Shown: positions 16,333 through 24,147 of the stretch, in pieces | How the letters are laid out: the number at the start of each line of letters is the position of its first letter | Position numbering within the stretch: position 1 is the first letter of the stretch | From: Acidovorax radicis N35 | Lineage (GTDB): Bacteria > Pseudomonadota > Gammaproteobacteria > Burkholderiales > Burkholderiaceae_C | Length of the DNA stretch: 64,000 nt | Direction of reading: 5' to 3' | NCBI RefSeq assembly: GCF_000204195.1 | Contig: NZ_AFBG01000016.1 | Coordinates: forward strand, 1 to 64,000 | Notes under the pieces: generated by a model | Database searches by the model: none | What the model saw: the letters and a program-made list of their open reading frames with translations, nothing else | Told to the model about the DNA's origin: nothing | Position numbers and translations under genes: made by a program

Positions 16333-17382
16333 CTATTGGGGCGACACACTGGGCAGCCAGCCATTGCTGCGATACCAAGCGACCGTATCGGCAACGGTTT
16401 GCTCGATCGGGCGAAATTTCAGTTGAAGGTTCTGCTCGCTCTTCGTGTGGTTGAAATGACTGCGCCCAGCCTCCTTGCGCATCAGCCTCACCGTCGCCAG
16501 GCTGAGCAAGATGGGTTTTCCGCTGATCCTCGCGTAGAGTTCCTGCACCGTCGCAAGGAGATACAGGAGCGGGAAGGGCAAGTTGCGTGTCGGCGTCTTG
16601 ATGCCTGCGATCTTCCCCATCAAAGGCACCAATTCCTGCATCGTCATGTGGCGTCCAGCAGCCAAATAGCGTTCGCCACGTTGCCCTCGCTCCGCAGCCG
16701 CAATCTGAGCGCCCGCTACATCGCGGGCATCGACAACGGAAAAACTCCCCGGCAGCAATCCAGGCAATTTTCCAAGCACCACATCGTTGACAAATTGCCC
16801 TGACGAGGTGGGGCCGATATCGGCGGGCCCCCACATCCACCCTGGCAAGACAAAGCTCGCGTGCATGTCCGGGTGCGCAGAAAGAAAGGCAGACACGACT
16901 TGATCGGCCAGTATCTTGCTGCGGTAGTAGTCGTCCTCGGCATCTGCCAGGTCACGCAGACAGGTCTCGTCGATGGGCATCCCCGGTTCGCCATTCAGTA
17001 CCGCGATGGATGAGGTCTGAACGAAGCTCCGGATACCCGCGGCATAGGCCTGCTCGATGAGCTGCTGCGTGCCGTCCACATTGATGCGTTTGAGTTCATC
17101 CCAGTGACTGCCTCCCTTGAAGTTGTCTCGAAAGAAAGCGGCGGTGTGAAACACCACATCGCATCCGTACAGTGCCCGGGAGAACGCGGTTACATCCGCC
17201 ATGTCGCCCAGCACCAGCTCAACGCCTTTCACCCCCGCAAACTGTTGCAGGCCTTTGGCCTTCGAGCGGACGAGGGCTTTGACGCAGACACCACGTGCAA
17301 CCAGCTCGCGCACAAGGTTGTTGCCGAGAAGGCCGGTGGCGCCAGTAACAAACGCTGACCTTGGAGTGTAGGTTTTTTCCAT
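16333..17382 (-). CDS. NAD(P)-dependent epimerase/dehydratase family protein (extended SDR)
   Basis: The 349-residue protein starts with the Rossmann dinucleotide motif TGATGLLG (about 14-21) and has the SDR catalytic YYRSK (Tyr and Lys about 153-157). This fits dihydroflavonol-reductase-like extended SDRs. It is transcribed away from the TetR gene at 17529 with 146 bp between the starts. That interval contains inverted repeats suited to TetR control. The exported hydrolase follows 67 bp downstream on the same strand. Substrate is not predictable. Confidence 0.82.
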   Translation of the reverse strand: MEKTYTPRSAFVTGATGLLGNNLVRELVARGVCVKALVRSKAKGLQQFAGVKGVELVLGDMADVTAFSRALYGCDVVFHTAAFFRDNFKGGSHWDELKRINVDGTQQLIEQAYAAGIRSFVQTSSIAVLNGEPGMPIDETCLRDLADAEDDYYRSKILADQVVSAFLSAHPDMHASFVLPGWMWGPADIGPTSSGQFVNDVVLGKLPGLLPGSFSVVDARDVAGAQIAAAERGQRGERYLAAGRHMTMQELVPLMGKIAGIKTPTRNLPFPLLYLLATVQELYARISGKPILLSLATVRLMRKEAGRSHFNHTKSEQNLQLKFRPIEQTVADTVAWYRSNGWLPSVSPQ

Positions 17383-17415
17383 ATCGATTGAAATTCAAAG
17401 ATCAAGTGAGCTTTG

Positions 17416-17519
17416 AATGTACATTTGACACTTTGAAATATCAAGTGATATCTGAAATGGAGCGCAACTTGTGTCCAGAAGCACGCCCCTGCAGTCGATA
17501 TCCAAAGTTCATGTGATAT
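17416..17519. promoter_or_regulatory. Candidate TetR operators in the SDR/tetR divergent promoter region
   Basis: Three dyad elements are visible: the perfect palindrome AATGTACATT (17416-17425), ATATC-AAGT-GATAT (17438-17451), and a second ATATC...GATAT pair with a longer spacer (17498-17519) that ends 9 bp before the tetR ATG. The repeated half-site suggests autoregulation and control of the divergent SDR/hydrolase genes. Confidence 0.5.
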
Positions 17520-17528
17520 GTTTATGGC

Positions 17529-18161
17529 ATGAGCCCCACGACAGCAAGAAGGCGCCTGACCCGCGAGGAAAGTCGGGCGCAGACGCGCGAGCGCCTGATC
17601 GACACTGCGCAGCAATTGTTCGTGTCGAACGGGTATGGGGGCGCGTCGATCCGCGACATTGCGGACAAGGCGGGCTACTCCCAAGGCGCTTTTTATTCAA
17701 ATTTCTCGAGCAAGGAAGACGTCCTGCTGGAGTTGCTGCGACGGCACATGGAAGCGGAAGCAATGCAGCTTTCCACGGTCATGGGCAAGGACTCGCAACA
17801 GCCCGATCAGATGTTGGCCGAATTGGACGCCTGGGCTTCCACGCTCAATCAAGATGCCGACTGGTGCATGCTTTCCATCGAACTGCAGTTGCATGCCAAT
17901 CGCAGCCCGACGTTCGCTGCGGAGTACCAGAAGGTGTGGGACAAACACCGGTCCGAGATCGGCGGCGTGATCGGTCGGTTGTTCGAAAAGCTGGGGCGTG
18001 CTCCTCCGGCAGCACCGGATGAACTGGCCGCTGCTTTCATGGCGCTTTCACATGGGCTGGCACTGCAAAGGACCACTGATCGCCTGCATCCGTCCGGACG
18101 CATGATCATGGTGTTCCTGCGTGGCTTGATAGCAAGTGCGAATAGTGAATCGCCCGGCTGA
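17529..18161 (+). CDS. TetR family transcriptional regulator
   Basis: The 210-residue protein has the TetR N-terminal HTH (TAQQLFVSNGYGGASIRDIA, then KAGYSQGAFYSNFSSKEDVL, residues about 25-70). The variable C-terminal ligand domain resembles TetR_C_6 (DADWCMLSIELQLHANRSPT). It is divergent from the SDR gene at 17382 and its promoter overlaps ATATC/GATAT dyads, so autoregulation is likely. The stop is followed within 20 bp by the IS3 remnant, so the gene just escaped truncation. Confidence 0.88.
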   Translation: MSPTTARRRLTREESRAQTRERLIDTAQQLFVSNGYGGASIRDIADKAGYSQGAFYSNFSSKEDVLLELLRRHMEAEAMQLSTVMGKDSQQPDQMLAELDAWASTLNQDADWCMLSIELQLHANRSPTFAAEYQKVWDKHRSEIGGVIGRLFEKLGRAPPAAPDELAAAFMALSHGLALQRTTDRLHPSGRMIMVFLRGLIASANSESPG

Positions 18162-18178
18162 GCTAGACACTTTCGAGC

Positions 18179-18628
18179 CTCAAGCCCTACCTGTCGCCCC
18201 TCATCGATTGCCTCGATGGCATGGTGGTGAGCTGGACCATCGGAACCAGTACAGACGCCGAGCTTGTCAACACAATGCTGGATGCTGCCACCGAGAGGGT
18301 GACAGAAACCGGCGACTGACCGGTGGTCCACTCCGACCGCGGGGGCCACTACCTCTGGCCAGGCTGGCTATCAAGAATGAGCGACGCGAACCTCACTCGC
18401 TCGATGTCTCGCAAGGCATGCTCCCCTGACAACGCAGCCTGCGAGGGGTTCTTCGGTCGGCTGAAGAACGAACTGTTCTATCCTCGGGACTGGAAGAGCG
18501 TCACCCTTGCGCAGTTCATTGAGGCAGTCGACGACTACATCCGCTGGTACAACGAGAAGCGGATCAAGATATCCCTTGGCTCACTCAGTCCCATCGAATA
18601 CCGAGAGAGCCTTGGACTCACGGCATAA
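18179..18628 (+). pseudogene. IS3-family transposase OrfB, truncated and with internal stop
   Basis: The remnant starts mid-protein (KPYLSPLIDCLDGMVVSW), lacks the first catalytic Asp region, and has a TGA at 18317-18319. It then continues with VVHSDRGGHY (second Asp), NAACEGFFGRLKNELFY (catalytic Glu) and the usual YNEKRIKISLG...SPIEYR C-terminus. It cannot be active. The right end of the element is placed at 18686. Confidence 0.8.
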
Positions 18629-18657
18629 AACCAGTCCAAGTTTTTATCCGCACCCCC

Positions 18658-18686
18658 AGCTGGTCAAGATTGCATCGGCACCAACA
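18658..18686. repeat. 29-bp direct repeat copy 2 (probable IS3 right end)
   Basis: Identical to 336-364 and in the same orientation, 30 bp after the IS3 OrfB stop. It ends in CA. This copy gives the context that identifies the repeat as an IS3-type right terminus. Confidence 0.6.
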
Positions 18687-19031
18687 GTGTAGGTACGGAT
18701 TCAAATATTGTCACGGCATCGATCAAGGCGATAGTTTCAGGCGTTACGCGGGCAACTGAGCGCGAGCCTATTCAGGAGCACAAATGAAGAGCCCAGAAGC
18801 TCGATCACAACTGACGCAATCGCCAAAAGACCCATCAGAAGGGTTCAAGCCCCAATGGATTGGATAACGCGCGAACTCAAAAGCTGGCTTTTGGTGTGCC
18901 TGAGGAGATCCCCGTAGCTTATCCCCACAGTCCTCGAAACGGTTCAGCCTGTCCGGTACGCGACTAGCCAATTCCCGGTTTGGAGATCCGGATTGAGCAT
19001 TGATAGTTCAAGGGATTCGTGCAGACCCTCC
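18687..19031. other. Intergenic region after the IS3 remnant, no gene seen
   Basis: This 345-bp stretch has only short frames without ribosome sites. Nothing in it resembles either neighbour, and it is probably the flank of the old IS insertion. Confidence 0.4.
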
Positions 19032-19424
19032 CTAGCGTTCCGCGAACTGTGGCAAGCCGTCGTGTATCTCGTCCCACTCAGCCTTCGAGGCGACGAAATA
19101 GTGCGCCGTGGGCGGTGTCGGCAGCGGCGTATCGAGCGTCCCCAGCCGCAAGCGCACTACATCCGGCATCGCATCGCGGCGACTGATGATCGGCGAACCG
19201 CAGTTGGAGCAGAAGATGCGATGAACGCCTGGCGAAGAATCGAATGCCTTCAGCGCCGACTCGCCCTTGATAACGACGAAGTCAATGGCTGCAACAGGTG
19301 CATTGGTCGCAAATGCGGTAGCGGTCGCTTTGCGACAGAGAGAGCAGTGGCAATAGATCGCCGCGCCAAGTTTGCCGCGAACTTCGTATCTCACTGTGCC
19401 ACAGAGACAACTGCCTTTATGCAT
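19032..19424 (-). CDS. GFA family protein (glutathione-dependent formaldehyde-activating enzyme-like, CENP-V fold)
   Basis: The 130-residue protein has the zinc ligands of the GFA/Mss4-like fold: GSCLCGTVRYEV (about 4-15), YCHCSLCRKATATAF (about 29-43) and FCSNCGSPI (about 92-100). Members bind zinc; glutathione-dependent formaldehyde chemistry is shown for only some. It has no operon partner, with short gaps on both sides. Role here unknown. Confidence 0.88.
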   Translation of the reverse strand: MHKGSCLCGTVRYEVRGKLGAAIYCHCSLCRKATATAFATNAPVAAIDFVVIKGESALKAFDSSPGVHRIFCSNCGSPIISRRDAMPDVVRLRLGTLDTPLPTPPTAHYFVASKAEWDEIHDGLPQFAER

Positions 19425-19633
19425 AGAGGCTCTCTTTCTTGAATTTGAGAAACGTTAATAGGCCACCGCTGTCGGCTACCAAGCCGTTCGCGGCAGCGGC
19501 GTTGGCGCCGCTCTCTTCGACCTGACACTGAGGCCTGCTGCGTCTAGATCAATGCACGCCCTTGAGGACGCAGCAAGCGGGTTAAGTGCTGGGCTGCTGG
19601 CCACAATCGGGCTCTAAACCCGATGGCCTATTT

Positions 19634-20368
19634 TCAGCTTGATACCTTGCGATTGAAGGCGACCATCGCTTCACGTTCGTACGGCAAGCTCCCTTCGATG
19701 AATGCCTGCGTGATGAGCGCAAGATTGCGAGGAGAGCGAGACTTGTCAGCAGACAAAAGCGCGTTCGTCACGCCTGCTGCATCGAGTTCGGTGCAATAGG
19801 CGGGCGCTCCCGGTTGGAAGCGCCAGGAATCCGATAGCGGTCCAGCATCGACGGCATCGAAGCCGGTTTCGCTGACAAGACCCGATACCACGGATTTCGC
19901 AGCGATATCATCGCCACCGATCGGTATGGCCAGTCTGGAAGCGGAGCCACCTTTCGATCCGCCGTCGGACAGAGTGAAGGACAGGAGCGCGTTCCAGGCT
20001 TTCACCAGAGGCCTTCCGATCTGCTCGCTGCTCCAGACGGTTTCCAGCTTTCCTTCGTCTACCTCTTCGATCCTGCCGTCCCGCACCGGATAGTAGTTGG
20101 ACGTGTCGACGACGATAACGCCCGCCGGCACATTGGCAAGCACCGGCGCAAGTTCCGGATTTCGAGCAAACGGCACGGAGAGGATGATGACCTCGACATC
20201 CTTGACCGCTTCGTCTCGCGTGACGGCAGCGATTGCCGTACCGTCGACGATGTGCTTGAGGGTTTCTGGCCCCTTCGAATTAGCCAGCTTCACGTTATGG
20301 CCGGCGTCTACCAATATCCGGGCTAGCGTTGCGCCGATATTTCCTGCTCCGATGATTCCGATTTTCAT
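19634..20368 (-). CDS. NADPH-dependent F420-reductase-like / NAD(P)-binding oxidoreductase
   Basis: The 244-residue protein begins MKIGIIGAGNIGATLARILV, a Rossmann GxGxxG at the very N-terminus. It continues with VIILSVPFARNPELAPVL and VDTSNYYPVRDG as in the NADP-oxidoreductase (F420-dependent-like, YadN-type) family. The start is fixed by AGGAGTAATTATG. It lies 115 bp downstream of the SDR at 20484 on the same strand, and both are opposite the TetR gene at 21359, so they are probably one TetR-controlled unit. Confidence 0.8.
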   Translation of the reverse strand: MKIGIIGAGNIGATLARILVDAGHNVKLANSKGPETLKHIVDGTAIAAVTRDEAVKDVEVIILSVPFARNPELAPVLANVPAGVIVVDTSNYYPVRDGRIEEVDEGKLETVWSSEQIGRPLVKAWNALLSFTLSDGGSKGGSASRLAIPIGGDDIAAKSVVSGLVSETGFDAVDAGPLSDSWRFQPGAPAYCTELDAAGVTNALLSADKSRSPRNLALITQAFIEGSLPYEREAMVAFNRKVSS

Positions 20369-20483
20369 AATTACTCCTGATTCGTCTTGAGGGCACCTGA
20401 GCTGCGTGCAGCCAGGCTGAGCAACGACCGCGCCGTGCAAGGGGCTCGGCGCTCGGGCCTTGCGGGAAGTCCGATACGATCGG

Positions 20484-21242
20484 TCAGCTGCGCGGGCCCT
20501 TCATGGTCGAGAACATGGTCAGCAGATTGCTGTACGCGCCGTTGGCCACCGCATCGCGTATGGGCTTGGCGTGCTCCACGACAATTTCTTGCGCCTGCGG
20601 AGTGGCTTGCAGGAGGGCCATGGCCTCCGAGAGGAAGTCCTCCAACGGCATGGCCTGTTCGGACTCCTGCTGGCCCAAAAGAGTTGTCCGAACGCCCGGT
20701 GGCACGATCTCTATCACCTGGACCGACGTGTCGGCAAGCTGGACACGCAAAGCCTCGGTGAACGAGTGGACGGCGGCCTTGGTTGCGCTGTACGTCGGCG
20801 TGGCGGGAAAGGGGACAAAGGCCAACGCCGAGGAGACGCTCAGGATGGCTGCGTCGGCCTTCTTCGACAGTTGCGGCAAGAAGGCGTACACCATCCGAAT
20901 CGAACCGAGCAGGTTGGTCGCTATCGTGTCCTCGGCAATTTGGAGGGAGCCGGGGTCGCGCACATCTTCCCAGTGCATGATGCCGGCGTTGTTGATCAGG
21001 ACGTTGAGTTCTGGGTAGCGGGCGGCGATTGCTTCGCTTGCGCGGGTGATGGATGCGCCATCAGCGACATCGAGCACGACTGCTTCAATTCCCGGGTGGT
21101 CGGTCGTGATCTGGTCGAGCAGTTCCTTGCGTCGGCCGGCGACGATCACCTTGTTGCCGGCCTTGTGGAAGCGTAGGGCCAAGCCAAGTCCAATGCCAGA
21201 AGTGCCGCCTGTGATCAGGATGGTATTGCCAGAGGTCTTCAT
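20484..21242 (-). CDS. Short-chain dehydrogenase (DltE-like SDR)
   Basis: The 252-residue classical SDR has TGGTSGIG (cofactor loop), NNAG, the catalytic Ser in SVSSALAF and YSATKAA (Tyr/Lys). The overall pattern resembles DltE-like SDRs. It is divergent from the TetR gene at 21359. Two copies of a CGGACA...TGTCCG-type operator lie between the starts, so regulation by that TetR is very likely. The substrate is not predictable. Confidence 0.87.
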   Translation of the reverse strand: MKTSGNTILITGGTSGIGLGLALRFHKAGNKVIVAGRRKELLDQITTDHPGIEAVVLDVADGASITRASEAIAARYPELNVLINNAGIMHWEDVRDPGSLQIAEDTIATNLLGSIRMVYAFLPQLSKKADAAILSVSSALAFVPFPATPTYSATKAAVHSFTEALRVQLADTSVQVIEIVPPGVRTTLLGQQESEQAMPLEDFLSEAMALLQATPQAQEIVVEHAKPIRDAVANGAYSNLLTMFSTMKGPRS

Positions 21243-21280
21243 GTGTTTTTCCAGATGGGTGTAAGGGGTAAAATGCTAAA

Positions 21281-21324
21281 CGGACAAATATCCGTTAAAA
21301 CGAATATTACCGGACAATTGTCCG
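21281..21324. promoter_or_regulatory. Paired TetR operators
   Basis: CGGACAAATATCCG (21281-21294, one imperfect arm position pair) and CGGACAATTGTCCG (21311-21324, perfect 14-bp palindrome) have centres exactly 30 bp apart, about three helical turns. They lie between the divergent SDR (starts at 21242) and tetR (21359) genes, the classic layout for TetR repression of both. Confidence 0.75.
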
Positions 21325-21358
21325 ATAGCCAAATTAGCCCTTCACGGGAGGAGGACAA

Positions 21359-21955
21359 GTGGGACAGCAACAAAAGACGGATCGCCCTGCACGCGCCGAC
21401 GCGCTACAAAATCGCGAACGCATCCTGACGGTCGCACTTGCGGAGTTGGTCCGCTCGGCAGACGTGCCGCTGAGCGCAATTGCCAAGAAGGCTGGCGTCG
21501 GACAGGGAACCTTCTATCGGCACTTCCCGACGCGAGAGGCCTTGGTCATGGAGGTATATGGCTTCGAGATGTTGCAAGTCGCAGAGTTTGCAGAGCATCT
21601 ACTTGAGACTCGCCCTCCCGACCAAGCATTGCGGGAGTGGATGAATCGACTTGCCGAATACGCCATGACCAAAGCTGGCTTGGCCAATGCAATCCGCGAG
21701 GTGTCGTTCATGCGGGACTGTCATGAAAAGTCGGGCTATGCCCCTGTGATCGCTGCGGCCCAATTGCTGCTCGATGCCAATGAGAAAGCTGGAACCATCC
21801 GCGCCGGCGTCACCACGGACGACTTCTTCCTGGCAACTGCGGGTATTTGGCAGATCGATTTCAATGGCGAGTGGCAACCGCGACTTGCTTGGCTCATAGA
21901 CTTCGTCATGGCGGGGCTGCGAGCGGGCGCGCCGTCAAGACCTGTTTCTCAGTAG
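21359..21955 (+). CDS. TetR family transcriptional regulator
   Basis: The 198-residue protein starts with GTG after GGAGGAGGACAA. The HTH is ALAELVRSADVPLSAIAKKA followed by GVGQGTFYRHFPTREAL (about 25-62). The C-terminal domain is of the SBP_bac_3/TetR_C-like helical type (EVSFMRDCHEKSGYAPVIAA). It faces the SDR and NAD(P)-oxidoreductase genes across two matching palindromes, so it should repress itself and them. Confidence 0.9.
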   Translation: MGQQQKTDRPARADALQNRERILTVALAELVRSADVPLSAIAKKAGVGQGTFYRHFPTREALVMEVYGFEMLQVAEFAEHLLETRPPDQALREWMNRLAEYAMTKAGLANAIREVSFMRDCHEKSGYAPVIAAAQLLLDANEKAGTIRAGVTTDDFFLATAGIWQIDFNGEWQPRLAWLIDFVMAGLRAGAPSRPVSQ

Positions 21956-22312
21956 GTGTTACCCCAGCATGTCTGCGCCTCATCTCAGCCCACTCGATTA
22001 AGGCCTGCATCGACGGCCCAAGCGCGTAGCCCATATCGCTAGCCAGCTTACCCAGCCATAGTTAGGCGCACTCTAGGCGGAAAGCAATTCATCGTGGCGG
22101 TACCGCGACAATTGGCTACGGCATTACGGGGGTCAACGAGCAAGATTGTCATACGAGCAGAGACGACAATTTCGGCAGCCTTCCCACGCCCGTCTGCGCC
22201 TATGTACGCCCACGCGGGTTTTGCGTTTGCACACCGCTTCGGACAATTTGACCTAAACAAGGCCGCCACTCTCCCCTGCTTCGACGGTCTGCCTTGAGCG
22301 GAGGTCATCGAC
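21956..22312. other. Intergenic region with a possible HxlR-regulator remnant
   Basis: On the minus strand between about 22050 and 21955 the frame reads MGYALGPSMQALIEWAE. It matches the C-terminal helix of HxlR regulators, including ALGPTMQALTEWWTE of the gene at 762. No full gene is present. A 67-codon frame at 22094-22297 on the plus strand has no ribosome site or family. Confidence 0.3.
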
Positions 22313-22516
22313 ATGCGCAATGTCAGCCAATGGATACTTATCAAGCGCTTCGCTGAGATCACCGGCTACAGCGAAAACGCCGTGCGACACAAGATCAAAG
22401 GCGGCGTCTGGATCGAAGGGCGCGTCTGGCGCAAGGCGCCTGACGGCCGAATTTTCGTGAACGTGAACGAGTTCGAGCGATGGGTCGAGAGTGAACCTCA
22501 CGCCGCCGCCTTCTAG
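22313..22516 (+). CDS. Excisionase-like small DNA-binding protein
   Basis: The 67-residue protein (MRNVSQWILIKRFAEITGYS at the N-terminus) has a MerR/Xis-type winged helix. A recognition helix SENAVRHKIKGGVW is followed by W-R-K-A-PDGRIFVNVNEFERWV. This is the usual pattern of phage/ICE excisionases that direct an adjacent integrase. The ATG follows GGAGGTCATCGAC, a strong ribosome site. The integrase lies 363 bp downstream on the same strand. Confidence 0.72.
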   Translation: MRNVSQWILIKRFAEITGYSENAVRHKIKGGVWIEGRVWRKAPDGRIFVNVNEFERWVESEPHAAAF

Positions 22517-22551
22517 CCCCTCGAAGACGCAACGCTTTTGGCGAGTGCCGA

Positions 22552-22588
22552 GAGATCAGTATACGCTCAATGAGCGTATACTGATCTC
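22552..22588. promoter_or_regulatory. Perfect 37-bp inverted repeat (18-bp arms, 1-bp centre)
   Basis: The left arm GAGATCAGTATACGCTCA and the right arm TGAGCGTATACTGATCTC are exact reverse complements around a single A. No U-tract follows, so an intrinsic terminator is unlikely. It lies between the excisionase-like and HTH genes, where an operator controlling int expression, or a recombination or replication protein site, is expected. Confidence 0.7.
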
Positions 22589-22642
22589 AACACAATTTTC
22601 ACCGGCCGCACATGGCGGCACGGGTTCTTGTCATCGGCACCC

Positions 22643-22861
22643 ATGATCGCCTCGAAGCCGCAAAGCTCCACGCCAGCAGCCATACGCGAAGCCCGGCTTG
22701 CCGCAGGCCTCACGCAGACAGAGGCTGCGCAAACGGTACGGGCGTCGCTCCGCGGATGGCAGCAATGGGAAGCAGGTGACCGGGCGATGCCGCCCGGTTT
22801 GTTCGAGCTGTTCATGCTGAAGACCGGGCAATGGGCGCTTGGCGACGAAGCGGGGCACTGA
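22643..22861 (+). CDS. XRE-type HTH protein next to integrase
   Basis: The 72-residue product has a Cro/XRE-like helix-turn-helix (REARLAAGLTQTEAAQTVRA, then SLRGWQQWEAGDRAMPPGLF). The pattern matches small phage and plasmid regulators that recognise palindromes, such as the 37-bp repeat 55 bp upstream. A TTG at 22628 would add five residues. It ends 18 bp before the integrase, so it is likely co-transcribed with it. Confidence 0.65.
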   Translation: MIASKPQSSTPAAIREARLAAGLTQTEAAQTVRASLRGWQQWEAGDRAMPPGLFELFMLKTGQWALGDEAGH

Positions 22862-22879
22862 GTAGCGAGGATCAAAGAC

Positions 22880-24142
22880 ATGGCGGGCGCAGCAGCAACC
22901 AATACAGGTTTTCCCGGTGTGGAGGTACACGGCAAGTCGATCCGTGTCGCCTTTATGTACAAGGGCGCCCGCCATCGGCACACGCTCGGCATCGAGCCGA
23001 CCCGCAACAACATCAAGCACGCCGCCGGCTTGCGCAGCGCAGCGCTCTTCGCGCTGAAGTCCGGCAACTATAACGAGACTGAGTTCTTCCCGCATTCGCG
23101 TGCGGCCGAGAGCACGACGGCCAGCAAGCGTGTGGGCGATCTGTGCGAGCGCTACAAGCCACTCAAGGCCGTAGACATCACACCAGAGACGCAATCGCGC
23201 TACGAAGTCGCACTCGACATCTGCGTGGCGACGCTGGGCCGCAATCGCCTGGTCGACTCATTACTGCCCGAAGACATTCAGAAGTTGCGTGCGGATCTGA
23301 TCGTCACACGCGCCGTCTCCACGGTGAACCACTACCTGGCCACCTTCGCCGGTTTTCTGTATTGGTGCGAGAACAACCATTACTGCGGCGAACTCGGCAA
23401 GCACTGTGTGCGCTTTACCAAGAGCAGCAAAGACCCAGACCCGCTGACCTACGAGGAATACCTTACGCTAATCGAGAAGGGCTGCCTACATCCAATGGAC
23501 GAGGCCGCCGTGACGGTGGCCGTGTACACCGGTTTGCGCCCGGGCGAGTTGCTCGCGCTGGCCGTCGAGGATGTCGCGCCGGACTTCAGCAAGATTACCG
23601 TGCGTCGCTCGATCACGCAGTCTTCGACGTTCAAGGTGCCCAAGACGAAGAAGGAGCGAACCGTGCTGCTGCAGCCGCCAGCGCGCGCAGCTCTAGAGAC
23701 GCTAATCGCGGACGCGAATCAACGCGAGCCTGCCGACTTGACCGTTTGGCTGAACCGCCACGAATCGCGCGTCGACCGCGTGCGGGTGCTGCTATCGCCG
23801 AAGACGCAAGCACGTAAGACGGTCGTCAACGACTACTTTGTGCCGAGCGCCTGGAACACCAAATGGGCCACCCTGATTCGGCGTGCGGAGATTCGGCCAC
23901 GCCCGCCCTACCAGACCCGGCACACCTTTGCCTGCTGGAACCTCACGGCACGAGGCAACCTAGCCTTTATCGCCAACCAGATGGGGCACAGTGACTACTC
24001 CATGCTCGTTACCGTTTATGGTCGATGGATAGATACAGAGTCCCCCAGAGAGTTGGAGCGCATCTGGGAGGGCATGCAAAACATGGCACAAATTGCCCCA
24101 AATTTACCCCAAAAAATACAGATAGAAGCGCCAAGCTATTGA
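22880..24142 (+). CDS. Tyrosine recombinase integrase of the island
   Basis: This 420-residue phage-type integrase has an N-terminal arm-binding region ([20 protein letters not shown]), a SAM-like core-binding domain (about 85-195) and a complete catalytic domain. The motifs are [12 protein letters not shown] (Arg I), KTKKERTV (beta-strand Lys), TRHTFACW (His/Arg II), [10 protein letters not shown] and TVYGRW (Tyr nucleophile). All key residues are present, so it looks functional. Excisionase-like and XRE genes sit just upstream. The stop is 5 bp from the mutS ATG, so the attachment site must lie at or within this junction. Confidence 0.9.
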   Translation: MAGAAATNTGFPGVEVHGKSIRVAFMYKGARHRHTLGIEPTRNNIKHAAGLRSAALFALKSGNYNETEFFPHSRAAESTTASKRVGDLCERYKPLKAVDITPETQSRYEVALDICVATLGRNRLVDSLLPEDIQKLRADLIVTRAVSTVNHYLATFAGFLYWCENNHYCGELGKHCVRFTKSSKDPDPLTYEEYLTLIEKGCLHPMDEAAVTVAVYTGLRPGELLALAVEDVAPDFSKITVRRSITQSSTFKVPKTKKERTVLLQPPARAALETLIADANQREPADLTVWLNRHESRVDRVRVLLSPKTQARKTVVNDYFVPSAWNTKWATLIRRAEIRPRPPYQTRHTFACWNLTARGNLAFIANQMGHSDYSMLVTVYGRWIDTESPRELERIWEGMQNMAQIAPNLPQKIQIEAPSY

Positions 24143-24147
24143 TTTAC
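24110..24147 (-). repeat. Half copy of the dispersed ~60-bp repeat at the int/mutS junction
   Basis: The plus-strand AGAAGCGCCAAGCTATTGAT matches half of the family seen at 57701-57756 (AAAGCGCAACCAGCTATCAA) and 42851-42913. The other half is absent, its place being taken by integrase coding sequence. This could be where the island joined the chromosome. Confidence 0.45.

Noticed and set aside
19460-19617. Open stretch with a hydrophobic end (SAGLLATIGL) that might be an MFS transporter tail
   Set aside because: Too short and too weakly similar to any transporter pattern to support a remnant call.
22094-22297. 67-codon frame upstream of the excisionase-like gene
   Set aside because: No ribosome site, no family, and a composition like non-coding sequence.
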